Shown here piece by piece: positions 10,194 through 18,800 of a stretch of DNA of 64,000 nucleotides. Position 1 is the stretch's first letter. The number at the start of each line of letters is the position of its first letter. Source of the DNA: Commensalibacter melissae. GTDB lineage: Bacteria > Pseudomonadota > Alphaproteobacteria > Acetobacterales > Acetobacteraceae. Both the position numbers and the translations under genes were made by a program. The stretch spans positions 1,480,501-1,544,500 of the forward strand of contig NZ_CP046393.1 of the NCBI RefSeq assembly GCF_009734185.1. Direction: 5' to 3'. The notes under the pieces are model-generated. The model did no database searches. It saw only the letters and a program-made list of their open reading frames with translations, and was not told the origin of the DNA.

Positions 10194-10577
10194 CTATTTT
10201 ATTTGTCTTTCAAAATTGAGTGCGATCCCGTTGATACAATACCTTTCCCCATTTGGCGCAGGTCCATCCTGAAACAAATGACCCAAATGTGCCTTACATC
10301 TGGCACAATGAACCTCAATCCTTTTCATATGATGACTTGTATCTACTTCCGTTTCGATCGCACCATTTATTACAGAAAAAAAAGATGGCCAGCCACAACC
10401 ACTTTCAAATTTCATATTTGCCTTGAACAGGGGTGCATGACAGGCAATACATTGATACACCCCTTCTCTCCATTCATAATTCAAAGGACTGCTGCCGGGT
10501 GCTTCAGTACCATGATCTCTGATAACGTGTAATTGCTCTGGAGTTAGATTCATCATCCATGAATTCTCTTTTTTCAT
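10194..10577 (-). CDS. msrB: Peptide-methionine (R)-S-oxide reductase MsrB
   Basis: Reduces the R epimer of methionine sulfoxide in oxidised proteins. The 127-residue sequence has the structural zinc cysteines C43-x2-C46 and C91-x2-C94, the GCGWPSF motif with C61 (usual resolving cysteine), and the catalytic C114 in RYCINGIALNF. Start ATG 10577 has AAAGG nine bases upstream. It has no signal peptide, so it is cytoplasmic. It stands alone, convergent with the MFS gene, with a long AT-rich region upstream. Confidence 0.97.
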   Translation of the reverse strand: MKKENSWMMNLTPEQLHVIRDHGTEAPGSSPLNYEWREGVYQCIACHAPLFKANMKFESGCGWPSFFSVINGAIETEVDTSHHMKRIEVHCARCKAHLGHLFQDGPAPNGERYCINGIALNFERQIK

Positions 10578-10943
10578 TTTTAAAACCTTTATATTTTTAA
10601 TTTTTTATAAAAAAATCTATTATTTACAAATTATTTCAATAATAATAAATAATTTTAATTTATTTAAACAATTATACTTATATTTATTAATTATTTTTAT
10701 ATAATTTCGTTAAAATTACTGATATTATTTCAAGCATTAAATAAATATCCCCATGAAATCAGATTATGAATCATAATATTATGATTTTCCAAAATATGGT
10801 TAGTTTATAAGATCATAGTCAATCATTGATAAAATTTAAATTCTGATTGCATTCATTCATCTACTTAACTAACTTTTAACTATATAACGTTCATCAAAAA
10901 CGAAAATCAAAACGATCCATGAACAAATAAACAGGACATAAAA
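10578..10943. other. AT-rich divergent promoter region between msrB and gpmI
   Basis: No gene is supported here. The region holds promoters for both divergent genes and the palindromic cluster at 10763-10786. The gpmI ribosome site (AGGA, about 10933) is at its right end. Confidence 0.6.
10763..10786. repeat. Overlapping palindromes (three ATTATGA half-sites) upstream of gpmI
   Basis: ATTATGA (10763-10769), its inverse TCATAAT (10771-10777) and again ATTATGATT (10778-10786) form two overlapping palindromes. One has a single-base centre; the other is the perfect AATCATAATATTATGATT (10769-10786). They lie 158 bases before gpmI. A dimeric repressor operator is possible. The AT-only composition makes chance likely too. 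Confidence 0.4.
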
Positions 10944-12470
10944 ATGACTCAAAAAAAATATCGCCCCGTTATGCTGACAATCCTTGACGGATTTGGGTAT
11001 AACCCAAATAAAAAAGATAATGCTATTGCCAATGCCAGTATTCCCAATATTGATGCACTTTTTAAAAATTCTCCACATGCTCTTCTTGATGCAAGTAATG
11101 AAGATGTTGGATTGCCTCATGGACAAATGGGAAATTCTGAAGTCGGACATATGAATATCGGCGCTGGCCGTGTCATTATGCAAGAACTTCCAAAAATTAC
11201 CCATGCCATTAAAACTGGAGACATTCTGAAAAAACCATTGTTTAAGGATTTTGTTGAAACCCTGAAGAAAAATGGCAAGACTTGCCATTTACTCGGACTT
11301 TTCTCACCAGGAGGCGTGCACGCCCATCAGGAACATGCCATTGGTCTGGCCAAGGCCTTACACGATTATGGCATTAAAGTTGCACTACATGTCTTTACTG
11401 ATGGACGTGACACTCCTCCTGAATCTGCGAGGGGCTATATTGAGACGGCTTTAAATGAACTACCAAAGGATGTAAAGATTGCCACTGTTTCAGGACGTTA
11501 TTATGCAATGGATCGTGATAAACGTTGGGATCGTGTTGAAAAAGCCTATGATGTTATTGTAGAGGGCAAGGGTCCTCACAAAACGGATGCGTTAGCTGCA
11601 ATCTCTGAATCATATAATCAAAAAGTTACCGATGAATTCATCGTGCCAACAGTTATTGGTGATTATAAGGGAATGGAGGATCAAGATGCCGTTTTATCCT
11701 TTAATTTCAGAGCTGATCGTATCCGTCAGTTAATGGATGCGTTATTGGAACCTGATTTTACAGGTTTTAAACGTACCAAAACCGTCCAATTTTCTAAAGT
11801 GTTGGGGATGACACAATATAGCGATACATTAATCAAGAAAATGGGCGTGCTATTCCCACCAGAAACATTAACCAATGTTCTGGGTGAAATCGTTTCCAAC
11901 GCTGGATTGAAACAGCTCAGGGCTGCGGAAACGGAAAAATATCCTCATGTCACTTATTTCTTGAATGGTGGTCGTGAAGACCCCTTCCCTGGCGAGGATC
12001 GTATTCTGGTCAACTCTCCAAAAGTTGCAACTTATGACCTTCAACCTGAAATGTCGGCACCCGAATTAACTGAAAAAGTTGTAAATGCCATCAACAGTGA
12101 AAAATATGACCTGATCGTTGTCAATTTCGCAAATCCTGACATGGTGGGTCATACAGGTAAGATTGATGCTGCCATTAAAGCGGTTGAAGCGGTTGACAAA
12201 GCTATAGGAAAAATTGTTCCAGCCATCAGGAAACAACATGGAGCCCTAATTATTACGGCTGACCATGGAAACTGTGAAATGATGGTTGATGAAAAAACTG
12301 GTGAACCTCATACTCAACATACGCTTGACAGAGTTCCCGTTATCCTTGACGGTGTTGAAAATGTTCAACTGCATGACGGTCGTTTGGCAGATCTGGCACC
12401 AACGATTTTAAAATTGATGAATTTACCACAGCCCAAGGAAATGACAGGTAAAGTGCTGATCAAAGAATAA
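10944..12470 (+). CDS. gpmI: 2,3-bisphosphoglycerate-independent phosphoglycerate mutase
   Basis: Interconverts 3- and 2-phosphoglycerate in lower glycolysis and gluconeogenesis using two Mn ions. The 508-residue length matches the family. It belongs to the alkaline phosphatase superfamily: metal ligand D15 in LTILDGFG, phosphorylated serine S65 in GNSEVGH, the substrate residues DGRDTPP, and the C-terminal metal site TADHGNCE. Ribosome site AGGA is about 10 bases before the ATG. gpmI followed by envC and ctpA is a conserved alphaproteobacterial order. Here a strong terminator separates it from envC. Confidence 0.98.
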   Translation: MTQKKYRPVMLTILDGFGYNPNKKDNAIANASIPNIDALFKNSPHALLDASNEDVGLPHGQMGNSEVGHMNIGAGRVIMQELPKITHAIKTGDILKKPLFKDFVETLKKNGKTCHLLGLFSPGGVHAHQEHAIGLAKALHDYGIKVALHVFTDGRDTPPESARGYIETALNELPKDVKIATVSGRYYAMDRDKRWDRVEKAYDVIVEGKGPHKTDALAAISESYNQKVTDEFIVPTVIGDYKGMEDQDAVLSFNFRADRIRQLMDALLEPDFTGFKRTKTVQFSKVLGMTQYSDTLIKKMGVLFPPETLTNVLGEIVSNAGLKQLRAAETEKYPHVTYFLNGGREDPFPGEDRILVNSPKVATYDLQPEMSAPELTEKVVNAINSEKYDLIVVNFANPDMVGHTGKIDAAIKAVEAVDKAIGKIVPAIRKQHGALIITADHGNCEMMVDEKTGEPHTQHTLDRVPVILDGVENVQLHDGRLADLAPTILKLMNLPQPKEMTGKVLIKE

Positions 12471-12505
12471 AATATTTATCAACCGAGTTTTGCATGTCAT
12501 TAACG

Positions 12506-12538
12506 AACCTTTAGAATAATTCATTCTAAAGGTTTTTT
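12506..12538 (+). terminator. Intrinsic terminator after gpmI
   Basis: Perfect 12-bp stem AACCTTTAGAAT (12506-12517) / ATTCTAAAGGTT (12523-12534), 5-base loop, then Ts to 12538. It is 35 bases past the gpmI stop. Confidence 0.88.
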
Positions 12539-12620
12539 ATGATCTTCATTTTATCACTGTAAAATTTTAATATATCAATGATTGAATATTTTTACATAAA
12601 TTGAATTTATCGAGGCCGTT

Positions 12621-13934
12621 CTGAAACTCTGTCATTTATCTTCATTTTTTAAATTTCATGTTTTTATATTTATAATCCAGATAAGTATTTTCCTTACCGG
12701 ATTACCCCATCATGCCTGTGCTCAAGAGCAAAAGCAAACGAGATTACAGCAAATTCTGAATAAAAGCGAACAAACACAAAAAAAGCTTTTGAAAGAAAAA
12801 GAAAAAATAAATTCAAATTTGGAAACTATTCAAAAAGAAAAACAACGTGCAATTTTAAAAGCCCGGCAAGATAAAAAGCGAACGCATCAAATCAATAACA
12901 ATATGGTTCAGGCAACTGAAAAACTACAGACAACCGAAACCCGAATTCAGGAAATTAACAAGGAAATAACAAATCTGAAATCTAAGATTGTAACCTTGAA
13001 TATACAGTTGCAAAACGAATCAAAAAATTTTTCCAAATTCCTCCCCTTAATTGAACGGTTATCCCTATATCCCTCAGATACATTACTCGCGGCGCCTTCG
13101 CCATCCTCTCATACAACAATAGGTTTGTCCATCATACAGAACCTATCCAAGCAGCTGGAAAATCAGGCAAAAGTTCTTAAGCAACATAAAGAGGAAATCA
13201 ATCAGCTACAAAATCAATTTACAATTCAGATCACGAATCTTGCCCAACTTCACAAAAAACAGGAAAATGAACAAAATCAATTAACCAAGGCTTTAAAGCA
13301 GGCCCGCATCACTCAACAGGAATCTGCCAAAACGGTTTTTGAGATTTCCCAGAATGCCGCTAATGCAGCTCAGAAGGCGCAAAGTCTTAATGATGCAATT
13401 CGACAGATCAATCTAACAAAAATCAGGGCACAACGCGCTTTAAAAGCTGAAATTATCCGCGCGCAAAGAGCACATAATATGGCACGATTGCAGAAAGCAC
13501 GAAAAGAGTCAGCCATGATCTCATCAGCCAACAACGGTCCTGGTCTCAATTCAAGAACCACATCCAAGGCCAATGCACCCGTCATCGGACCCATTGTCTC
13601 ATTATGGGGAAGTAAAACAGAAACTGGTCCAGCGCAGGGAATTACCTATGCCCCCCAATCTCAAGCAACAGTCCGTTCCCCTTGCAGCGGATTAATCGAG
13701 TTCGCTGGACCTTTTAGAGGGTATGGGCACATGATCATTCTGAATTGTGGAAAAGGCTACCGGTTCGTGTTGGCTGGTATGGATAGTTTATCCGTAGCCA
13801 TTGGACAATCGATCCAAAAAGGGATTATGATCGGTCAAATGCCGGCCTGGTCAGGCGGAAAAACCGGACGTCCCACCCTTTTTGTGCAATTACGACGGGG
13901 CGAGAGAGCAATCAATCCATCTCCTTTTTTATAA
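12621..13934 (+). CDS. EnvC-like murein hydrolase activator (coiled coil plus degenerate M23/LytM domain)
   Basis: Periplasmic activator of cell-separation amidases, by analogy with EnvC. The frame is open from a stop at 12597 and has no ATG, GTG or TTG before a TTG at 12789. Upstream codons encode a plausible signal peptide (hydrophobic run FIFIIQISIFLTGL, then HACA before QEQKQ). I therefore place the start at CTG 12621, which has GAGG at 12612-12615 five bases upstream (437 residues). Residues about 40-250 are Gln/Lys-rich coiled coil. The C-terminus (about 330-437) is a LytM fold: VRSPCSGLIEFAGPFRGYGH. The zinc and catalytic histidines are absent (LAGMD and TLFVQ replace the usual AH and HLHFE), so it is probably non-catalytic, as in EnvC. 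ctpA follows after 117 bases. Confidence 0.82.
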   Translation: MKLCHLSSFFKFHVFIFIIQISIFLTGLPHHACAQEQKQTRLQQILNKSEQTQKKLLKEKEKINSNLETIQKEKQRAILKARQDKKRTHQINNNMVQATEKLQTTETRIQEINKEITNLKSKIVTLNIQLQNESKNFSKFLPLIERLSLYPSDTLLAAPSPSSHTTIGLSIIQNLSKQLENQAKVLKQHKEEINQLQNQFTIQITNLAQLHKKQENEQNQLTKALKQARITQQESAKTVFEISQNAANAAQKAQSLNDAIRQINLTKIRAQRALKAEIIRAQRAHNMARLQKARKESAMISSANNGPGLNSRTTSKANAPVIGPIVSLWGSKTETGPAQGITYAPQSQATVRSPCSGLIEFAGPFRGYGHMIILNCGKGYRFVLAGMDSLSVAIGQSIQKGIMIGQMPAWSGGKTGRPTLFVQLRRGERAINPSPFL

Positions 13935-14051
13935 GATAATTTCATTTAATTTTATAATGGTAAAGATATTTCTTAACATATAACATGATTTTATTTATAA
14001 AAGACAGGTTAACATTTCCACTTTAGGATCAAGTATTAGGAGAAAATCAGC

Positions 14052-15611
14052 ATGAAGTTCCGTACAGGATTATTGCTAGGTACGACACTTTTTATCGCTG
14101 GCATTGGATTGGGACCACAGATTCAAAATTGGATACGGTCGGATAACCAACTGACCATTCAAGCATTGGCCGAAGATGTAAAAAAAGATCAGGTACAAAA
14201 TAACAGTGCTGAAACCTATCGCTTACTCACCTTATTTGGAGATGTGTTTGAACGCGTTCGAGCCGGCTATGTTGAGCCTGTTGCGGACAAGGACTTGATC
14301 ACCAATGCGTTGAATGGAATGTTGACAGGACTTGATCCCCACAGTTCATATATGACGGAAAAACAATTTGCCAACATGCAGATTCAAACCAAAGGTGAAT
14401 TTGGTGGCCTTGGCTTGGAGGTACAAGAAGATGATGGGCATATTAAGGTAGTTTCACCAATTGATGGAACACCTGCCGCACGGGCCGGTATAAAACCCGG
14501 GGATTATATCATTGCGATTGATGGCAAAAATATTGACGGAATGACCCTTAATGCAGCCGTCGATAAAATGCGTGGCAAACCTAAAACACAAATCACCCTG
14601 ACTTTGATCCGTCTGAAAGAACCGAAACCTATTAAAGTAACCCTGATCCGTGAAATCATTCACATTCAAGTAATAAAGTCAGCTCTTTATGATCGTATAG
14701 GCTATATTCGAATTTCTCAGTTTAACGAAGAAACAGAGAAAAATATGCGTCAGGCCTTTGATAAACTACAAAAAGAAAGCAACCATAAACTTGCAGGTCT
14801 GGTCATTGACCTTCGTAATGATCCAGGCGGGCTACTTGATCAGGCTATTTCTGTCAGCCGGGATTTCATTAAGGAAGGTGCCATTGTTTCAACCAAAGCA
14901 CGCAATCCTAAGGATAATCAAAGATGGAATGCCAAGGGGAAAGATATTACCAATGGATTGCCTATTGTCGTTCTTATTAATGGAGGTTCAGCATCGGCAA
15001 GTGAAATCGTGTCTGGAGCCCTGCAAGATCATCATCGTGCTGTCCTCGTAGGGGAAAAAACCTTTGGTAAGGGATCTGTTCAATCTGTCATGCCTATTCC
15101 TGGAAATGGTGCAATCCGCCTAACGATAGCGCGATATTACACACCATCTGGCCGTTCAATCCAGGGGTTGGGTATCAGCCCCGATATCAAGGTGCAAGAT
15201 AGTTACGATGCACCAGAATTTAGCATTCGTGAAGCTGACCTAAATCATATTATCAAAAATGAAGGCGGAAACCAAACCAAAGCTCCCATCAGAAATGATC
15301 TACCTGCAATTGCGAAATCAATACCGGCCCAGCCTCCTAAAGATTGGGCAAAATTTGATTATACGAACCCCTCAACTGATTTCCAGCTACAACAGGGTCT
15401 AAAAGTTATAAGATCCATGGCCGGATTATCCAATGATAAACCTTTTCCTATCCCATTAAAAAAATCGGCCTCTTTGGACAGTAAAGGTAAAAACACCGTT
15501 CAGCAAAAACCTTCCAACGATAACAAAGCCAATTCTTCAAAACAAGAACAAAAGCAGCCCAATCATCAGGACAAGTCTGTTCCTGATCATCCTGCTATCC
15601 ATTCCAAATAA
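14052..15611 (+). CDS. ctpA: S41-family C-terminal processing peptidase
   Basis: Periplasmic or membrane-tethered serine protease that trims substrates from their C-termini. At 519 residues it has an N-terminal hydrophobic anchor (about 5-24), a PDZ domain (about 115-188, GGLGLEVQ...AARAGIKPGDYI) and the catalytic domain. In the catalytic domain GGSASASEI carries S315 and FGKGSVQ carries K340; the 25-residue spacing is that of the Ser-Lys dyad. The tail after about 470 is Ser/Asn/Gln/Lys-rich and of low complexity. Ribosome site AGGAG precedes ATG 14052. It sits between envC and rppH, a standard alphaproteobacterial arrangement. Confidence 0.97.
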   Translation: MKFRTGLLLGTTLFIAGIGLGPQIQNWIRSDNQLTIQALAEDVKKDQVQNNSAETYRLLTLFGDVFERVRAGYVEPVADKDLITNALNGMLTGLDPHSSYMTEKQFANMQIQTKGEFGGLGLEVQEDDGHIKVVSPIDGTPAARAGIKPGDYIIAIDGKNIDGMTLNAAVDKMRGKPKTQITLTLIRLKEPKPIKVTLIREIIHIQVIKSALYDRIGYIRISQFNEETEKNMRQAFDKLQKESNHKLAGLVIDLRNDPGGLLDQAISVSRDFIKEGAIVSTKARNPKDNQRWNAKGKDITNGLPIVVLINGGSASASEIVSGALQDHHRAVLVGEKTFGKGSVQSVMPIPGNGAIRLTIARYYTPSGRSIQGLGISPDIKVQDSYDAPEFSIREADLNHIIKNEGGNQTKAPIRNDLPAIAKSIPAQPPKDWAKFDYTNPSTDFQLQQGLKVIRSMAGLSNDKPFPIPLKKSASLDSKGKNTVQQKPSNDNKANSSKQEQKQPNHQDKSVPDHPAIHSK

Positions 15612-15621
15612 GGATTTTATC

Positions 15622-16089
15622 ATGAAAGCCCTACCTTATCGTCGTAATGTTGCAGCTTTTATCCTTAACAAAAAAGGGGAAATTTTCATTGCATTACGCC
15701 ATGATCTGGCAAAAGATGGGATATGGGCCTTTCCCCAAGGTGGGATCGACAAAAATGAAACCCCGCAAGAAGCGCTTAAACGTGAATTGTTGGAAGAGAT
15801 TGGTACAAGTAACATAGAAATTCTGGAGGAATATCCCGAATGGTTATCCTATGATTTCCCATCCAATATAATTGGCAATCCTCTTAAACGTAAGTATAAA
15901 GGACAAAGCCAAAAATGGTTTGCTGTTAGATTTCTGGGGAAAGATAGCGATATTGATCTAAATACCCATAATGAAAAAGAGTTCAATGAATGGAAATGGA
16001 TTTCATTTTCCGAATTGGCGAAAATCAACACCGGGTTCAAACATGATCTTTATCAAAAAATAGCCGAATATTTTCATAAATACATGTAA
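15622..16089 (+). CDS. rppH: RNA pyrophosphohydrolase (Nudix)
   Basis: Removes pyrophosphate from 5'-triphosphorylated mRNA, triggering decay. The 155 residues contain a perfect Nudix box at 40-62: G40, E46, R54-E55, E58-E59, G61. The start MKALPYRRNVAAFILNKKG and the FPQGGID context are typical of RppH rather than general Nudix enzymes. AAGGA lies upstream of ATG 15622, 10 bases after ctpA, so the two are cotranscribed. Its stop codon (16087-16089) directly abuts the stop of the convergent pump gene. Confidence 0.95.
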   Translation: MKALPYRRNVAAFILNKKGEIFIALRHDLAKDGIWAFPQGGIDKNETPQEALKRELLEEIGTSNIEILEEYPEWLSYDFPSNIIGNPLKRKYKGQSQKWFAVRFLGKDSDIDLNTHNEKEFNEWKWISFSELAKINTGFKHDLYQKIAEYFHKYM

Positions 16090-17670
16090 TTAGCTATCTG
16101 CCTTTTTTTTCTTTGCTGTATAGCCATCCAGAAAAAAACAAAATGGTACGAGAAGAAAAGCCAAACAACCTAAAATCATAAATACATCGTTAAAGGCCAA
16201 AATTGCCACCTGTTTAATGAAATCCTGATAAAGATACTTCATGGCTGTTTCTGCCTGATCCTGTGTTGCATATCCCAATTGCTGAGCCACTGCACGCATA
16301 TGTGCCAAATAATCATTAAAAGGCTGATGGAAAGGAGACATCCAATGTACCATGTGTGCCTGATTTACCTGCCTTCTTTCAGTGATTAAAGCTGTTGCTC
16401 CAGAAATACATAAGGCCCCCAATACGTTTCTTGTCATACTAAACAATGCCGAAGCATCTGCATTATATTTTTCTTCAATTGTCATAAAGGCAATAGTTGA
16501 GAGAGGAACAAATAGGAAAGCGAGACAAACCGATTGTGATATCCTGTACATGACCAAATGCAAAAAATCCGAATTTGGCACCAAGTTGGCTGAATAAAAC
16601 AACGCGCAGCCGAATAGGAAAAAACCCATCGCTATTACATAACGTATTTGAACAACATTGATCACTTTGCCAATAACAGGAATTAAAATGATGATGGCAA
16701 TCCCACCTGGTGTCAGAACCAATCCCGAAAGAAAAGCCGTGTATCCAATAATCTGCTGCGTAAATTGTGGAACAATTACAGCTGATGCATATAGACATCC
16801 ACCCAATCCAGCCATTAAAATTGAGCTTATTGCAAAATTACGATCTTTGAATACTTTTAGATCAACAACAGGATTTTCAGTATAAAGAAGCCATATTATT
16901 GCGCCTATGATACCAATTACGGAAAAAAAACCCAACCAACAGATGAAACCCGAACCAAACCAGTCAGCATTTTCCCCACGATCCACCATGATTTCCAGGC
17001 AACCAAGTCCCAGCGTTATTAAGCTGACTCCAATATAATCAATTCGTTCACTACGCTTTCTGGCCCATGGCGGATCATCAACAAGCATGGCCACTGCAAA
17101 CACTGTTATAATACCGACAGGAACGTTAAGAAAAAAAATCCACCGCCAGGAATAACTATCCGTGATCCAACCGCCCAAGGATGGACCCAATACAGGTGCA
17201 ACCACAGTGGCAATTGCCGTTAGTCCGAAAGCTGCCCCCCGTTTATCTGGAGGGAAGGTATCGAGAATTATCGATTGCTGGTTTGGTTGAAGCCCCCCTC
17301 CAAAAAATCCTTGCATTAGACGGAATAAAACGAGCTGAGCCAAGCTATTCGCGATACCACATAAAAAAGAAGATACGGCAAACATGAATATACAAATAAG
17401 AAAATAACGTTTTCGTCCAAGGATCCTTCCTAACCATCCCGAAATTGTTAAAACAATTCCGTTAGCCGCCAGATAGGAGGTCAATGACCAAGTCGCATTA
17501 TCATAGGTTGTTGATAAACTGCCGGCAATATGGGGCAAAGATACATTGACAATTGTCGTGTCCAGAATTTCCATAAAAGCGGCAAGAGTTACGACAATGG
17601 CAATTAACCATGGATTATGTTTTGGCTTCCATTCCTCTTTTACGGTATTTAAGGTAGCGGATTGACTCAT
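16090..17670 (-). CDS. EmrB/QacA-type (DHA2) MFS drug efflux transporter
   Basis: A 526-residue proton-driven exporter with about 14 hydrophobic helices, the DHA2 layout. Helix 1 contains FMEILDTTIVNVSLPHIAG, the family's motif D1. Motif A is GRILGRKRYFL, and the motif C region reads VVAPVLGPSLGGWI. A cytoplasmic basic tail KKKK ends the protein. The start codon overlaps the stop of the adaptor gene by 4 bases (17667-17670), so the two are translationally coupled, as in EmrAB. With an outer-membrane channel it would export hydrophobic compounds. No outer-membrane factor lies in this operon; the one at 33322-34854 could serve. Confidence 0.93.
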   Translation of the reverse strand: MSQSATLNTVKEEWKPKHNPWLIAIVVTLAAFMEILDTTIVNVSLPHIAGSLSTTYDNATWSLTSYLAANGIVLTISGWLGRILGRKRYFLICIFMFAVSSFLCGIANSLAQLVLFRLMQGFFGGGLQPNQQSIILDTFPPDKRGAAFGLTAIATVVAPVLGPSLGGWITDSYSWRWIFFLNVPVGIITVFAVAMLVDDPPWARKRSERIDYIGVSLITLGLGCLEIMVDRGENADWFGSGFICWLGFFSVIGIIGAIIWLLYTENPVVDLKVFKDRNFAISSILMAGLGGCLYASAVIVPQFTQQIIGYTAFLSGLVLTPGGIAIIILIPVIGKVINVVQIRYVIAMGFFLFGCALFYSANLVPNSDFLHLVMYRISQSVCLAFLFVPLSTIAFMTIEEKYNADASALFSMTRNVLGALCISGATALITERRQVNQAHMVHWMSPFHQPFNDYLAHMRAVAQQLGYATQDQAETAMKYLYQDFIKQVAILAFNDVFMILGCLAFLLVPFCFFLDGYTAKKKKADS

Positions 17671-18773
17671 TTCGTGTAAACCGTTGGCACGACTGAAAGA
17701 CCTATGGCCAAGGGAACCTTGGGATCCAGTCCTTCATCAATCAATATTTTAACAGGAACACGCTGTACAATCTTAACATAGTTACCCGTAGCATTTTCTG
17801 GTGGAAAAGCACTAAAGACAGATCCCGTTCCTGCCTGGATTGAATCAACATGGCCCTTTAGATTCATAAATGGATATGCATCCACCTCAATTTTAACCTT
17901 TTGACCCGGACGAACATTGGTAATCTGTGTTTCCTTGTAGTTTCCAATTACCCAAACCTCTGGTTCAACTATGGATAAAAGGGATTGACCAACGGTTACA
18001 TAACTGCCCTGCTCAACGTTACGTTTGGAAATCCATCCATCATGCGGTGCCCTGATTTCAGTCCATCCAACATTTAAAGCGGCCGTTTCCAATTGTGCTT
18101 CTGCTGCCTTAACAGCCCCACCCTGATCAGAAACCTTACTTTTGACATTGCCAATATTGGCTTCGACTGGAGTGGCAATTAAATAATTACCTTCAGCTCT
18201 GTCCACTTCCGCTTTTGCCTGGTTAAAAGCGGAAGTGGCATAATCAATCGCCTGCTGGGTTGTAGCAGGACGCGCAATATTATGTTGACGAACATAATCC
18301 GTTTTGGCTTTGAATAATTGCGCTTTCGCGGCTTCCAGTTGTCCCTCGGCAACTTTTAGCTGACCTGGATAATTCTTTTTTGCAACTTCCAATAAATATT
18401 GTGAGGCAAGATACTGAGCTTTTGCCCTTTCCAAATTACCTTGCGCCTGTAAAAGAGATGCTTTGTAATCCCTTGCATCAATCCTCAACAAAACCTGACC
18501 CTTATGGACAAACTGATTATCATTGACCAATAATTCAGTCACGTAACCATTGACATGCGGTGCGATCGTAATGGCACGCCCGGCGGTAAACGCATCATCC
18601 GTACTAACATCATTACGTGTAAACCACCAATATAAACCAATTAAAATGACAACAATGATCATAATGAAAAACATTAGATACCGGATTGCCTTTTTTTTAT
18701 TTTTGGGATTGGTGGATTTTTTTTCTTCAGATGAATCAAGATCCTGTTTCGAGTCAGTTGTATCCGCTGTCAT
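17667..18773 (-). CDS. EmrA/HlyD-type membrane fusion protein
   Basis: Periplasmic adaptor of the tripartite efflux pump. The 368-residue protein has one N-terminal membrane helix (about 30-50), a barrel-sandwich (lipoyl-like) motif APHVNGYVTELLVNDNQ, a long alpha-hairpin rich in Ala/Gln/Lys (about 105-215), and the second half of the lipoyl domain (RAPHDGWISKRNVEQGSYV). The N-terminal segment is acidic and Ser-rich before the anchor. It lies 27 bases after the ABC transporter gene and overlaps the EmrB gene, so all three appear to form one operon. Confidence 0.93.
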   Translation of the reverse strand: MTADTTDSKQDLDSSEEKKSTNPKNKKKAIRYLMFFIMIIVVILIGLYWWFTRNDVSTDDAFTAGRAITIAPHVNGYVTELLVNDNQFVHKGQVLLRIDARDYKASLLQAQGNLERAKAQYLASQYLLEVAKKNYPGQLKVAEGQLEAAKAQLFKAKTDYVRQHNIARPATTQQAIDYATSAFNQAKAEVDRAEGNYLIATPVEANIGNVKSKVSDQGGAVKAAEAQLETAALNVGWTEIRAPHDGWISKRNVEQGSYVTVGQSLLSIVEPEVWVIGNYKETQITNVRPGQKVKIEVDAYPFMNLKGHVDSIQAGTGSVFSAFPPENATGNYVKIVQRVPVKILIDEGLDPKVPLAIGLSVVPTVYTK

Positions 18774-18800
18774 AAATGTCCATCCACAATGATAAAATTA

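Noticed and set aside
10869-11288. Minus-strand open frame of 139 codons antisense to the start of gpmI
   Set aside because: Overlaps the conserved gpmI N-terminus and has no recognisable domain.
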